A stretch of DNA of 64,000 nucleotides, from contig NZ_JASISP010000007.1 of NCBI RefSeq assembly GCF_030063185.1, positions 87,599 through 151,598 on the forward strand, read 5' to 3'. Source of the stretch: Arthrobacter sp. H35-D1 (GTDB lineage: Bacteria; Actinomycetota; Actinomycetes; Actinomycetales; Micrococcaceae). The notes below the pieces were generated by a model, which was not told where the DNA came from, did no database searches, and worked only from the letters and a program-made list of their open reading frames with translations. Within the stretch, counting starts at the first letter, position 1, and each line of letters opens with the position of its first letter. A program made the translations under genes and the position numbers. Shown here piece by piece: positions 46,340-54,916 of the stretch.

Positions 46340-47100
46340 CGGAGCCCCTTCGGACGGGCATAGTATTCAACGATCCGGCCGAGCCAGTCGATGAGCAGGG
46401 CGAGCAAGGCGACCAACAAGGCGCCGGAAATCAGCACGCTCGGTAGGAACAAGTTCACGCCGGTGGTAATGAGCAGTCCGAGCCCGCCGGCACCGATGAA
46501 TGTCGCTAGGGTTGCCGAGCCGACGACGAGCACGAGTGCGGTACGGATGCCAGAGAGCATGACGGGGACTGCCAACGGCAATTCCACGCGCATCAAGACC
46601 GACATCGAGCTCATGCCCATTCCTTTGGCAGACTCCACCAAACGTTCGTCCACGCCTTGAATACCCACCATGGTGTTGCGCAGCACCGGCAGCGCCGCGT
46701 AAACGACCAAAGCGATGACAGCAGCCCAGAAGTTGAAACCGAGCCAGAAGGCGAGCAAAACGACCAGACCGATGGCCGGAGCCGCCTGTCCGAAGTTTGC
46801 GAGGGCGAGGATGACGCCGCTGATGCGCACGAATGGACGCCGCGTCAAAAGCACTCCGAGAGGGATGGCACCCACCAGCACGATGGCCGAGGAGACGAAT
46901 GTCAGGGCAAGGTGCTCGCCTGTGTAGTTCAGCAGGTCGCCTGGATTCAGTGTTGCCCGCTCGCTCGCGGACAAGTCTGCCACCGCAAGCCACACAATGT
47001 ATGCGGCCAGAATCAGCAGCACCACGGCGGGCTGGATGACCATGCCTTTCCAAGCCGCTGTTGGTTTGGTAGTGGTTTCAGCACGCAGCACGTCACTCAT
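46336..47100 (-). CDS. Osmoprotectant ABC transporter permease
   Basis: A 254-residue permease of the OpuCB/OpuCD type with six helices. The inner-membrane EAA loop reads VDERLVESAKGMGMSSMSVLM (last residue trimmed region L-M-R follows), and TFIGAGGLGLLITTGV is family-typical. It overlaps the ATPase gene upstream and the binding protein downstream by four bases each. It forms the translocation pore with the permease at 48319. Confidence 0.92.
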   Translation of the reverse strand: MSDVLRAETTTKPTAAWKGMVIQPAVVLLILAAYIVWLAVADLSASERATLNPGDLLNYTGEHLALTFVSSAIVLVGAIPLGVLLTRRPFVRISGVILALANFGQAAPAIGLVVLLAFWLGFNFWAAVIALVVYAALPVLRNTMVGIQGVDERLVESAKGMGMSSMSVLMRVELPLAVPVMLSGIRTALVLVVGSATLATFIGAGGLGLLITTGVNLFLPSVLISGALLVALLALLIDWLGRIVEYYARPKGLR

Positions 47101-48332
47101 TCGGGGCCGCCTTGCACCCCAAGGGAGTCCGTGTTGGTGCCGACGGGGGTTTCGTCGCTGGCCACGGCTGAGGCCTTGCGTGATGCGGTGATGGCATCCA
47201 TGACGACTTCGAGGTTGATGACGCCCACGAAAGCGTTCCGACGACCGGTGACGAGGGCCGCACCGGCGCTTGAGACCAGCATGGTGTCGAGCGCATCACT
47301 CAAGGTGGAGCCTTCAGTGACCAAAGGAAGATCGTCATTCACCTTTGCCGGGATGACGTCCAAACGGGTCAGCTGGCTCCGGGACAACACGTTGACCGGC
47401 CGTCTGTTCTGGTCGATGATGATTGCGTTGGGAAGCCCGGCTTCCTTGAGGCGCGAGAGCACCTGCGAAGCCTGTTCACCTGGAGAACCGGTGACTGACC
47501 GGGCAAGTTCAACGTCCCGGACGCGATTCAAGGTCAGTTGCTTCAGCCCGGCACCAGCCCCAATGAAGTCTTCAACAAAGGAGTTCGCAGGGGCGTTCAG
47601 GATTCTCTCCGGGCTGTCGTACTGGACAATGTGGGCACCTTCGGAGAAGACCACAATCCAATCGCCAAGCTTCACTGCCTCGTCAAAGTCGTGCGTGACA
47701 AAGACGATTGTCTTTTGCACTTCTTCTTGAATTCTGAGGAGTTCGTCCTGGAGGCGTTGCCGTGTAATCGGGTCCACGGCTCCGAACGGCTCGTCCATAA
47801 GCAACACCGGCGGGTCGGCTGCCAACGCGCGGGCAACACCCACCCGCTGCTGCTGGCCACCGGAGAGTTCGCGCGGGAAACGGTCGCGATACAGGGCCGG
47901 TTCAAGTGAAACCAGCTCGAGCAGCTCATCGACGCGGTCCTTGATCTTTTCCTTGGACCAGCCGAGCATCTTTGGAACGATCGCGATGTTGGCTGCGACG
48001 GTCATGTGTGGAAAGAGACCGCCGGCCTGAATGACGTAACCCATCCGACGTCGCAATTCATCGCCGTCAATGTTGGTGACGTCTTCGTCTCCCAGCATGA
48101 TGCGGCCATCTGTCGGCTCGATCAAGCGGTTGATCATTTTCAGCGTCGTCGTTTTTCCACAACCGGAGGGACCAACAAGCATCACCATCTTGCCGGCGGG
48201 GATTTCGAGCGTGATCCCGTCGACAGCTGGTTTGCTTTGGCCCGGATAGTGTTTGGTGACTTGGTCGAGCAGAATGCGGCTCGAAGCTGTTGTCTCAGTC
48301 GGGTTAATCGGAGGGCTGCTAGTTTCGGACAC
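47097..48332 (-). CDS. Osmoprotectant ABC transporter ATP-binding protein with CBS domains
   Basis: A 411-residue OpuCA/ProV-type ATPase. Walker A is GPSGCGKTTTLKMI, the signature LSGGQQQRVGVARAL, Walker B LLMDEPFGAVD, and the switch His lies in VFVTHDFDEA. The C-terminal third carries two CBS domains (about residues 280-390), which in OpuA-type transporters sense ionic strength or bind c-di-AMP to gate transport. Operon position two of four. Confidence 0.93.
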   Translation of the reverse strand: MSETSSPPINPTETTASSRILLDQVTKHYPGQSKPAVDGITLEIPAGKMVMLVGPSGCGKTTTLKMINRLIEPTDGRIMLGDEDVTNIDGDELRRRMGYVIQAGGLFPHMTVAANIAIVPKMLGWSKEKIKDRVDELLELVSLEPALYRDRFPRELSGGQQQRVGVARALAADPPVLLMDEPFGAVDPITRQRLQDELLRIQEEVQKTIVFVTHDFDEAVKLGDWIVVFSEGAHIVQYDSPERILNAPANSFVEDFIGAGAGLKQLTLNRVRDVELARSVTGSPGEQASQVLSRLKEAGLPNAIIIDQNRRPVNVLSRSQLTRLDVIPAKVNDDLPLVTEGSTLSDALDTMLVSSAGAALVTGRRNAFVGVINLEVVMDAITASRKASAVASDETPVGTNTDSLGVQGGPE

Positions 48333-48969
48333 GGATACCTCGCGAAATGGTTAGGCGGCCGAGGCCGACGAGAAGAAGATCCAAGATCAAGGCAAGGATG
48401 ACGACACCCAGGACGCCAACCCACACGCTGTCGATCGCGTTGGCACCGCCGAGCCTGGACAGGCCGGAGAAGATGAAACCACCCAATCCGGGCCCCAGCG
48501 CATAAGCTGTCACGGCTGCAACGCCCATGACCATTTGCGCGGAAATGCGCACGCCCGTCAGGATGATGGGCCAGGCCAGCGGAAATTCAATGGTGAGCAG
48601 GGTGCGCAGGCGACCCATGCCGATCCCACGGGCGGATTCCACAACGGCCGCGTCAATTCCCTGCAGTCCCACCACTGCGTTGCGCAGAATGGGCAGTGTT
48701 GCGAAGAACGTTACGACGATCACCGACGGAATCACGCCGAACCCGAAGGGAACGATGAGGATGCCGATGAGGGCAAAGGACGGGATGGTCAGCCCGATGG
48801 CCGATACCCCGTTGGCCACTGAACTGAGCTTGGGGCTGTTGTACACAATGAACGCGATCAGCAAGGCCACAACCGTGGCCAGGATGAGTGACTGCACTAC
48901 AAGTGAAAAGTGCTGCCAGGATCCGAACCAGATCTGAGCCCATCTATCAACGACATAGTTCCACCACAT
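48319..48969 (-). CDS. Osmoprotectant ABC transporter permease
   Basis: A 216-residue permease, first gene of the operon. The EAA-type loop is VVESARGIGMGRLRTLL, and ALGPGLGGFIFSGL follows. Six helices are predicted from about residue 20. It overlaps the ATPase start by 14 bases. The order permease-ATPase-permease-binding protein defines a two-permease OpuC-like system for glycine betaine, choline or carnitine uptake under salt stress. Confidence 0.92.
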   Translation of the reverse strand: MWWNYVVDRWAQIWFGSWQHFSLVVQSLILATVVALLIAFIVYNSPKLSSVANGVSAIGLTIPSFALIGILIVPFGFGVIPSVIVVTFFATLPILRNAVVGLQGIDAAVVESARGIGMGRLRTLLTIEFPLAWPIILTGVRISAQMVMGVAAVTAYALGPGLGGFIFSGLSRLGGANAIDSVWVGVLGVVILALILDLLLVGLGRLTISRGIRVRN

Positions 48970-49490
48970 CGTCCCACCTTCCTTTCGACTGCCTGCAACG
49001 GTAGCGCTGTTGGTCGCGAGCTACAAGGCGAGGGACAATAGATGACGTCAGGCAATATCGGCCGCGAGGCTGCTTTGGCATCGGGAAGTGGTCATCGGCA
49101 ACGAGCGCATCCATGGGGCCCGTGGCTTCACTGCCACGGCCAGCTGGTAGAAGCTTAGCCGCGGCAACCTGCTTGTAGCAGTGCCACTACACGGCAATTC
49201 GCCGATACTTGCCAAGTTTCCAGAGCGGGCAATGTGTTGTGCTGCCCTTTTTTGGCCTGCGAGCGATGGCGGCCCCGGCGCGGATCGTCAACCACGGCAA
49301 GCGCCGACGTCGGGATGTCAAGTATGACGCCGTCGCCTGCGGCAAGCGTCGGGTTCCTTCAGCGGAGGGCCGGCCCAGGGGCTATTTCGGCAATCGGGCA
49401 CACAGTTTCAATGGCGAATACCACTGCAGTCTCCTGCCACTGCACACCAATTGTGGCGCAGAGTGTGGGAGTTTTGTGGGTATTTCCTGC
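48970..49490. other. Region without recognisable gene
   Basis: About 520 bases upstream of the osmoprotectant operon and downstream of the flavin-fold protein. Open frames on the plus strand here are antisense to the flavin-fold gene or have no good start. A minus-strand stretch near 49260-49450 stays partly coding-like but is interrupted by a stop, and may be a further fossil; I cannot name it. Confidence 0.45.
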
Positions 49491-49961
49491 CTATTCGGAG
49501 CTGGCCTGGGAGGCTTCGGGCTGGGCAGTCCACCAATCGGCGGGCCTTGTCACCTTGAACCTGCGGCCGGTAATCTCCGTGGGCACTATCCGAACAAAGG
49601 TGTCCTTGCGCCCGGGCTGCCAAGGGAACAACGAGAGTGCGAAGCTGTCCAAGAGGTCACCTGTGGATTCCATGACGGTGGCCGACCCCTTCACCACAAC
49701 GCTCCAAGCGATGCCGGTGTCCGCATCGACGCCGTCGGCTTCAAAGGCCACGGGCGCAGGTCCAGTGGCGCCCGTGAGCTTGCTTCCGGGCGCGGTGCGG
49801 AACACGACGGTTCCGTGGTCCACGGTGAAGTTGACGGGGAAAATGTCAGGGTGGTCCGTGAGCCAGACGGCGAGACGGCCCACCGAGACTCCACGGAGCA
49901 GGCCCCAGCATTCGCGGGGCGCCAAAACTTCAGTCGCTGAGTGTGCTGGCTTGTCATTCAT
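49491..49961 (-). CDS. Pyridoxamine 5'-phosphate oxidase family protein
   Basis: A 156-residue split-barrel flavin-fold protein of the small PNPOx-like/Rv-type group. The start region CWGLLRGVSVGRLAVWLTDH is the first barrel strand with its helix, IFPVNFTVDHGTVVFRTAPG the second to third strands, and WSVVVKGSATVM the central one. Such proteins bind FMN, F420 or haem and act as reductases or detoxification factors. The ATG at 49961 gives the family N-terminus. Substrate unknown. Confidence 0.82.
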   Translation of the reverse strand: MNDKPAHSATEVLAPRECWGLLRGVSVGRLAVWLTDHPDIFPVNFTVDHGTVVFRTAPGSKLTGATGPAPVAFEADGVDADTGIAWSVVVKGSATVMESTGDLLDSFALSLFPWQPGRKDTFVRIVPTEITGRRFKVTRPADWWTAQPEASQASSE

Positions 49962-50039
49962 GCAGTTGAGCCTAGTGGCTTTGGGCCCGTTCCGATAGGG
50001 TGCGCCAGCCGCCTGTGTGGTGGCGAGCAAGATGGCCCT

Positions 50040-50070
50040 TTGGACGGTTGGCCGAGCTTCTGGCTATACT
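50040..50070 (+). promoter_or_regulatory. Likely promoter of the TPP-riboswitch operon
   Basis: TATACT at 50065-50070 is a good -10 box placed about ten bases before the riboswitch's first stem; TTGGAC at 50040-50045 is a possible -35 with a 19-base spacer. The arrangement fits transcription starting just ahead of the riboswitch. Confidence 0.6.
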
Positions 50071-50078
50071 CGCTGATA

Positions 50079-50156
50079 GTGACACGGGGTGCCCGCCAAG
50101 GGCTGAGAGAAGACCCGTTGAACCTGATCTAGTTAGCACTAGCGAAGGGATGTCAA
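50079..50156 (+). ncRNA. TPP (THI-box) riboswitch
   Basis: All conserved THI-element blocks are present in order: closing stem TGACA/TGTCA (50080-50084 with 50151-50155), GGGGTGC, GGCTGAGA, ACCCGTTGAACCTGATC and AGTTAGCACTAGCGAAGGGA. It lies on the plus strand, 94 bases before the SDR start. No strong terminator hairpin with T-run is visible between it and the gene, so control of translation initiation is more likely than transcription termination. TPP binding would reduce expression of the SDR-LLM operon. Confidence 0.95.
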
Positions 50157-50249
50157 GCGATTTGTGTCCAGTCCTGTTTTGCGCAAGTTTTCCCGTGCAC
50201 AGCACTGTTCCGCAGACCATCTCTTTGCCTTCAATGGGTGGAGAAAACC

Positions 50250-51014
50250 ATGAATATTACTGACCAAATTGTCCTCGTCACCGGCGGTTCGCGCGGCTTG
50301 GGTGCCGCAGTGGTCCAAGCGTTCCTGGGCGAAGGTGCGCGGGTGGTCATCAACTACCGCAACAGTGCAGACCTGGCCGGCGAGATCGCGTCCGCGGCCG
50401 GACCTGACCGCGCGGTGGCCCTCCAAGCCGACGTCACCGACCCGGAACAGGTCCAAGGATTGCTGGCTGCGGCGCAGGAGCATTTCGGGGCTCCGGTCAC
50501 CACAGTGGTCAACAATGCCTTGGCCGACTTCTCCTTCAACGGCGACGCCCGCAGCAAACCGGGGGAGTTGGAGTGGAAAGAATTTGACACACAATTTTCA
50601 GGCAGTGTCCGCGGTGCCTTGAATACCATTCAGCTCGCCTTGCCGGGGATGCGCACCGCCGGTTTTGGCCGCGTGGTGAACATTGGCACCAACTTGTTTC
50701 AAAACCCGGTGGTGCCGTACCACGACTACACAGCCTCCAAAGCTGCGTTGCTTGCGTTGACACGGACACTGGCAGTGGACCTGGGCCCGGAAAACATCAC
50801 CGTGAACATGGTCTCCGGCGGCTTGCTGCGCACCACAGATGCCAGCGCAGCCACCCCGCCCGATGTTTTCGACTACATCGCCTCCAGCACGCCGTTGCGC
50901 AGGGTCACCACGCCTGAAGAACTGGCCGATTCAGTGCTCTTCTTCTCCTCACCGTGGGCGCGGTGTGTCACGGGGCAGAATCTTGTGGTCGACGGCGGAC
51001 TGGTGATGAACTGA
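50250..51014 (+). CDS. SDR family oxidoreductase under TPP-riboswitch control
   Basis: A 254-residue short-chain dehydrogenase. The cofactor motif is LVTGGSRGLGAAVVQAF, the NNA motif is VVNNALADF, and the catalytic Tyr-x3-Lys is YHDYTASKAALLAL. The position before it reads NIGTNLFQ, so the usual catalytic Ser is Thr/Asn in this subgroup. It is often named FabG-like, but the context (TPP riboswitch, LLM monooxygenase downstream with a one-base overlap) argues for a small-molecule role tied to thiamin status. GGTGGAG precedes ATG 50250; GTG 50238 is an alternative. Confidence 0.85.
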   Translation: MNITDQIVLVTGGSRGLGAAVVQAFLGEGARVVINYRNSADLAGEIASAAGPDRAVALQADVTDPEQVQGLLAAAQEHFGAPVTTVVNNALADFSFNGDARSKPGELEWKEFDTQFSGSVRGALNTIQLALPGMRTAGFGRVVNIGTNLFQNPVVPYHDYTASKAALLALTRTLAVDLGPENITVNMVSGGLLRTTDASAATPPDVFDYIASSTPLRRVTTPEELADSVLFFSSPWARCVTGQNLVVDGGLVMN

Positions 51015-52327
51015 TGGCAGTCAAGGACCACGAAGACCGCTCGAGGAAGCTCCATTTCAATGCCTTCATTCATGGCAGCGGCCACCACACCGCCGCCTGG
51101 CGACAAGCGGGCAGCACTGCTGGCGAACTTTTGGACGTGGCCTACTACCAGCAACTGGCACAGGTCGCCGAGCGGGGACTTTTTGATGCCGTGTTCTTTG
51201 CGGACGGCCATGCTGCGGGGGATGTGGAAAACGGCCCGCTGTGGAACTTGGAGCCGCTGACCTTGCTGGCAGCCCTTGCCGGCAGCACGGAAAAGATTGG
51301 GTTGATCTGCACCATTTCAGCATCCTTCTACCAGCCATTTCCGACAGCGCGCATGCTCGCATCGCTGGACCACATCAGTGGTGGCCGGGTGGGCTGGAAT
51401 GTTGTCACCTCCATGTTTGACGCAGAGGCAAGAAACTACGGAATGCCCGCCCTGCCCGCACACCAGCAGCGCTACGAACGGGCTGAAGAGTTCATTGACG
51501 TGGCCCAGCGCCTGTGGGATTCGTGGGATGTGGACGCAGTGGTCGCCGACCCGCGAGGCAAATATGCGAACACGGGAAAAATTCGGCCGATACTCCATGA
51601 TGGGAAGCACTTTCAGGTTGAAGGACCGCTGAATGTGCCACCATCCCCGCAAGGACGCCCTGTGTTGTTTCAGGCAGGAGCATCATCCCAAGGCCGGGAC
51701 TTGGCAGCCAAATACGCTGAAGGCATCTACGCGGTGGCTTACGACCTCGCCAGTGCACGGGACTACTACGGTGACGTAAAACACCGGATATTACAGGCAG
51801 GGCGCAGCCCCGAAAATGTCCTGATCATGCCGGGCTTGGTCACCTACATCGGGAGCTCAAGGAAGGCCGCCTTGGCGGCCCAGGCGGAAGCGGACAGCTA
51901 CCTGCCGGTGGAACAGTCCTTGGCCCAGCTGGGCCGGTACATTCAAAGGGACTGCAGCGACTGGGCCTTGGACGAGCAAGTCCCGGAGTTGGCTCCGGCG
52001 TCGAGCTTCACCGGTCCGGCAGGACGGTACGCCACAATCTTGCGAATAGTGGAAGCCGAGAAACCCACTGTTCGCCAGCTTTTGGGACGTTTGGCCGCCG
52101 GCGGCGGCCACTGCACCATGGTAGGCACCCCTGAACAGATCGCCGACGGAATAGAGCAGTGGTTTCTGCACGGTGGTGCAGATGGGTTCAACCTCATGCC
52201 GCCGCTGCTTCCTGGATCGTTGGAGGAATTCGTTGACAGGGTTGTCCCCGTCCTCCAACGGCGAGGCCTGTTCAGGACGAGATACGAAGGAAGCACGCTG
52301 CGGGAGCACTTGCGGCCGGCCGCCTGA
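51014..52327 (+). CDS. LLM-class FMN-dependent monooxygenase (NtaA/DmoA/SnaA type)
   Basis: A 437-residue bacterial-luciferase-like TIM barrel of the long NtaA/SnaA/DszA branch. The start LHFNAFIHGSGHHTAAWR, the flavin-side AERGLFDAVFFADG, GRVGWNVVTSMFDAEARNYG, and PVLFQAGASSQGRDLAAKYA are branch signatures. Such enzymes use reduced FMN from a separate reductase to oxygenate or cleave C-N/C-S bonds in small heterocycles or chelates. TGATG overlap with the SDR couples translation. Under a TPP riboswitch the substrate may be a thiamin precursor or breakdown product (inference). Confidence 0.87.
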   Translation: MAVKDHEDRSRKLHFNAFIHGSGHHTAAWRQAGSTAGELLDVAYYQQLAQVAERGLFDAVFFADGHAAGDVENGPLWNLEPLTLLAALAGSTEKIGLICTISASFYQPFPTARMLASLDHISGGRVGWNVVTSMFDAEARNYGMPALPAHQQRYERAEEFIDVAQRLWDSWDVDAVVADPRGKYANTGKIRPILHDGKHFQVEGPLNVPPSPQGRPVLFQAGASSQGRDLAAKYAEGIYAVAYDLASARDYYGDVKHRILQAGRSPENVLIMPGLVTYIGSSRKAALAAQAEADSYLPVEQSLAQLGRYIQRDCSDWALDEQVPELAPASSFTGPAGRYATILRIVEAEKPTVRQLLGRLAAGGGHCTMVGTPEQIADGIEQWFLHGGADGFNLMPPLLPGSLEEFVDRVVPVLQRRGLFRTRYEGSTLREHLRPAA

Positions 52328-52350
52328 GTCCAGGTCCCTGGAGAAATGTC

Positions 52351-52385
52351 AGTGGCCCGGGCCCGGAAGCGCGCCCGGGGCAACT
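52351..52385. terminator. Bidirectional terminator hairpin
   Basis: AGTGGCCCGGGC (52351-52362) pairs with GCCCGGGGCAACT (52373-52385) with one bulge, between the convergent LLM gene and the hypothetical gene at 52387. GTTATT follows on the plus strand. Its place between two convergent stops supports a shared terminator. Confidence 0.6.
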
Positions 52386-52386
52386 G

Positions 52387-52866
52387 TTATTCCTCCAGAC
52401 CGGACGGAGGCTCCGCAGGCAACGCCTCATGATGGGGGCGGCCATGGGTCCGGCGGCGTTCCTTCATTTCAGCCTCAAACAAGTGTTTTTTCCCACCGGC
52501 CAGCTCCTGCCGGACCTCAGCCTCGGCGGTCTTGAAGTCGCTGTAGTAGCCGTCGTCGTATTCCTCCACCACCTGAAACGTCCAGCGCCCGTGGATCACA
52601 TTGCGGCCCACGATCTCGCTGTCCAGGCGTTGGGCGGTTTCCTCGTGTCCGGCGTCGCGGAGCATCGCGACGGCTTCGCCAAGAGCAAGATCCGCCGTGC
52701 CTGTCAAACGGTGGAACCCGTAGAGAAATCCGCGTGCCTGCTCAACGACTTCCAAGGCTTCCGAAAGCTTGCCCAATGCCTGGACGGTGGCATCGTCCAT
52801 TCCCGGTTCTCGCCGGTGTGCATCATCGGGACCGTCGGCAGCATCGCTTCTCGCCATGAGGCTCAT
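52387..52866 (-). CDS. Hypothetical protein
   Basis: A 159-residue soluble, mostly helical and acidic protein with segments ALGKLSEALEVVEQARGFLY, GHEETAQRLDSEIVGRNVI and FQVVEEYDDGYY, and a charged tail. I do not recognise a named domain. ATG 52866 is chosen; 52857 is an alternative and the ribosome site is weak for both. It is divergent from dps, suggesting a stress role by location only. Confidence 0.65.
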   Translation of the reverse strand: MSLMARSDAADGPDDAHRREPGMDDATVQALGKLSEALEVVEQARGFLYGFHRLTGTADLALGEAVAMLRDAGHEETAQRLDSEIVGRNVIHGRWTFQVVEEYDDGYYSDFKTAEAEVRQELAGGKKHLFEAEMKERRRTHGRPHHEALPAEPPSGLEE

Positions 52867-52963
52867 CTTAGTCACATGACGGGATAAATTTGCCGAGAAG
52901 CCTTGTACGTTGCGATTCGCCGAACGCGGCTCCGGATTGGAAATCCACTTGAGAGGAGTTCCA

Positions 52964-53527
52964 ACGGGTTCCAAGAAAACTTCCAAGTCGGACTACACAG
53001 TTCCGGGCCTGTCACTCAGGGACGGTCACGGAGTGGCTGCCATCCTGCAGGGCAGGTTGCATGCATTGAACGATCTCCAGCTCACCTTGAAGCACGCACA
53101 CTGGAGTGTGGTGGGCCGTGATTTCATTGGGGTTCACGAGATGCTGGATCCCCAAATTGAACTCGTGCGGACCATCATCGACACTACGGCTGAGCGCATG
53201 GCCACGTTGGGCAGCTCTCCCAACGGCCTGCCTGGTGCGTTGGTCAAGGAACGCAGCTGGGACGACTACGCCATTGGCCGTGCCTCGACCACCGAACACC
53301 TGGCGGCACTGGACATTGTTTATTACGGCGTCATTTCCAGCCACCGAGACGCCATTGCGGCCACGGGCGAGGTGGACGCTGTCACCGAAGACTTGCTGAT
53401 AGACCAAACCGCCAAGCGTGAACTCTTCCAGTGGATCATGCCATCACATTTGGAGGACGGGGCGGGGACGCTGCACCACGAAAACGCGACAACCGAGACA
53501 CAGGCTGCCGTGGCCGGCAAGAAGTAG
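52964..53527 (+). CDS. dps: Dps-family DNA-binding ferritin-like protein
   Basis: About 187 residues in a four-helix Dps fold. LQGRLHALNDLQLTLKHAHW carries the first ferroxidase histidine, and FIGVHEMLDPQIELVRTIID the matching Asp/Glu ligands. The mini-ferritin stores iron and protects DNA from peroxide. The lysine-rich N-terminus fits DNA binding. No ATG exists in a fitting place: AGAGGAG at 52952-52958 is ideally spaced before ACG (52964), giving (M)GSKKTSKSDY; in-frame TTG codons at 52910, 52937 and 52949 are the alternatives. So either ACG is used or a TTG is. Confidence 0.85.
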   Translation, partial: TGSKKTSKSDYTVPGLSLRDGHGVAAILQGRLHALNDLQLTLKHAHWSVVGRDFIGVHEMLDPQIELVRTIIDTTAERMATLGSSPNGLPGALVKERSWDDYAIGRASTTEHLAALDIVYYGVISSHRDAIAATGEVDAVTEDLLIDQTAKRELFQWIMPSHLEDGAGTLHHENATTETQAAVAGKK

Positions 53528-53610
53528 AATTTCCCCTATGGGCTGGAGCCCTGTCGGCTGTTACAGTGTAAATCCGCAGTGCAAGTGTCAGATCTCACTC
53601 AGGAGGAAAC

Positions 53611-53880
53611 ATGGGTTTCATCGGATGGATCATTCTCGGCTTGATTGTCGGGGTTATAGTCAAGGCAATCATGCCCGGCCGCGTTGGCGGCGGATGGATC
53701 ACCAGTCTTATTCTGGGCGTTGTTGGCGCGGTTGTGGGCGGTTGGATCGGAAACCTCCTGTTTAACGACGGCAAAATGGAATTCTGGAACCTCGGCTCCT
53801 GGATTTTGGCCATTGTGGGCGGCATTGTTGTCGCTGGCATCTACGGGGCAATCACAGGACGTTCAAAGTCCCGCGCTTGA
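53611..53880 (+). CDS. GlsB/YeaQ/YmgE-family stress membrane protein
   Basis: An 89-residue protein with three glycine-rich helices. GFIGWIILGLIVGVIVKAIM, then ILGVVGAVVGGWIGNLLF and a last helix before GRSKSRA define the transglycosylase-associated/GlsB family. CAGGAGG lies before the ATG. These proteins are induced in the general stress response and may stabilise the membrane or anchor Asp23 proteins; no Asp23 gene is seen here. Confidence 0.9.
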   Translation: MGFIGWIILGLIVGVIVKAIMPGRVGGGWITSLILGVVGAVVGGWIGNLLFNDGKMEFWNLGSWILAIVGGIVVAGIYGAITGRSKSRA

Positions 53881-53949
53881 GCAGTTGGCCACCGGCCAAC
53901 CCCGCTGAAAAGTCGGCTCCCACTGACACGTTGAGGCCGACAGCACCAT

Positions 53950-53980
53950 GAGGGCCGGAACCATTGCGGTTCCGGCCCTC
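53950..53980. terminator. Hairpin terminator after the GlsB-like gene
   Basis: GAGGGCCGGAACC (53950-53962) and GGTTCCGGCCCTC (53968-53980) form a perfect 13-base stem with a five-base loop. No T-run follows. Confidence 0.65.
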
Positions 53981-54065
53981 AACGGTACTTGTGGAATCCG
54001 TTCATCGTGGCAACAGTAGATGGTGGAAGCAAGACCAGGTATTACCGGAAGACGGGCAAAGTGCA

Positions 54066-54326
54066 ATGAAACTTCTCATCAGACTTTTGAGCATCGGAGT
54101 CAGCCTTGCCGCCGGCGCTGCAGCACGCAAGGCGCTGGATTCGGCCTGGCGCAAGGGCACCGGGAACGAGCCTCCCAAGGACACTGCCGACCTGCGCAAT
54201 CCCTTGCCCGGTGTCTTGGTGTTCGCCGTTGTTACCGCCATTTCTGCTGCCATGATCAAGGTTCTGACGCAACGCCTTGGAAAAAAGGCAGCGCGCAAGC
54301 TCGGCCACAACCAGCCAGAGTCTTAG
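54066..54326 (+). CDS. DUF4235 membrane protein
   Basis: An 86-residue protein with two helices: LLIRLLSIGVSLAAGAAARK at the N-terminus and VLVFAVVTAISAAMIKVLTQ near residue 55, joined by a polar WRKGTGNEPP loop typical of DUF4235. The function of the family is unknown; it is common in actinobacteria. It sits within the stress group. The ribosome site is weak. Confidence 0.8.
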   Translation: MKLLIRLLSIGVSLAAGAAARKALDSAWRKGTGNEPPKDTADLRNPLPGVLVFAVVTAISAAMIKVLTQRLGKKAARKLGHNQPES

Positions 54327-54398
54327 CTCCATAGGCTTTCCGGGCTGGGGCTGCTCGGCTGGACTTGCTTGGCACGACGGCATGGGCCCTGCGGATCG

Positions 54399-54851
54399 CT
54401 AGCCGTCGCTGGATCGACCAGGGTCGATCAGAGCGAGCCCGGTCGCCTGATCCAAGCGTTTTCGCAGGTGGGCCGGCGATTCCGTCAGGATGACCTCCAT
54501 GGTGGGAAAGACATGGAGTTGTTGCAAATGCCCGGCCACCGCAGTTGAGTCGCGCCGACCCAGCACAATGTGGGCGTGGAGTGCAGCCTTGCCGTCGTTG
54601 TCTGCAATGTCCCCCAGGCACGAGGCAACCTCCATTTGTTCATTGAACTCGGTGGAGAGGTAGCTGCTGGTCTCCGGATCGAAATACCCCAATGTGGCAC
54701 TGCTCGCGGCCCCAATTGCGCTGAGGCTCGCCGCATTGATGCGCTGTTCCGTCGCGAAGGCGGTGATGGCCGCGTGCGCTTCTTCGCCTTTGTCCAAAAT
54801 GAGCACGAAGCTTCTAAGCCCGTGATGCTCGTGCAACAGGGTCCATTTCAT
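54399..54851 (-). CDS. PPC domain (DUF296) DNA-binding-like protein
   Basis: A 150-residue single PPC/DUF296 domain. FVLILDKGEEAHAAITAFAT starts the fold, NAASLSAIGAASSATLGYFD is the core, and KAALHAHIVLGRRDSTAVAGH carries the conserved histidines near residue 95-105. In plants the domain follows AT-hooks, but bacterial stand-alone forms have no proven DNA target and may be metal-binding enzymes. ATG 54851 gives the family start. Confidence 0.85.
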   Translation of the reverse strand: MKWTLLHEHHGLRSFVLILDKGEEAHAAITAFATEQRINAASLSAIGAASSATLGYFDPETSSYLSTEFNEQMEVASCLGDIADNDGKAALHAHIVLGRRDSTAVAGHLQQLHVFPTMEVILTESPAHLRKRLDQATGLALIDPGRSSDG

Positions 54852-54916
54852 CACGCACTTCCGTCCTTGTCGCTGTGGGCGATGGGATGTCTCGTCTGGA
54901 TCAGCAGGGCGGTGCA

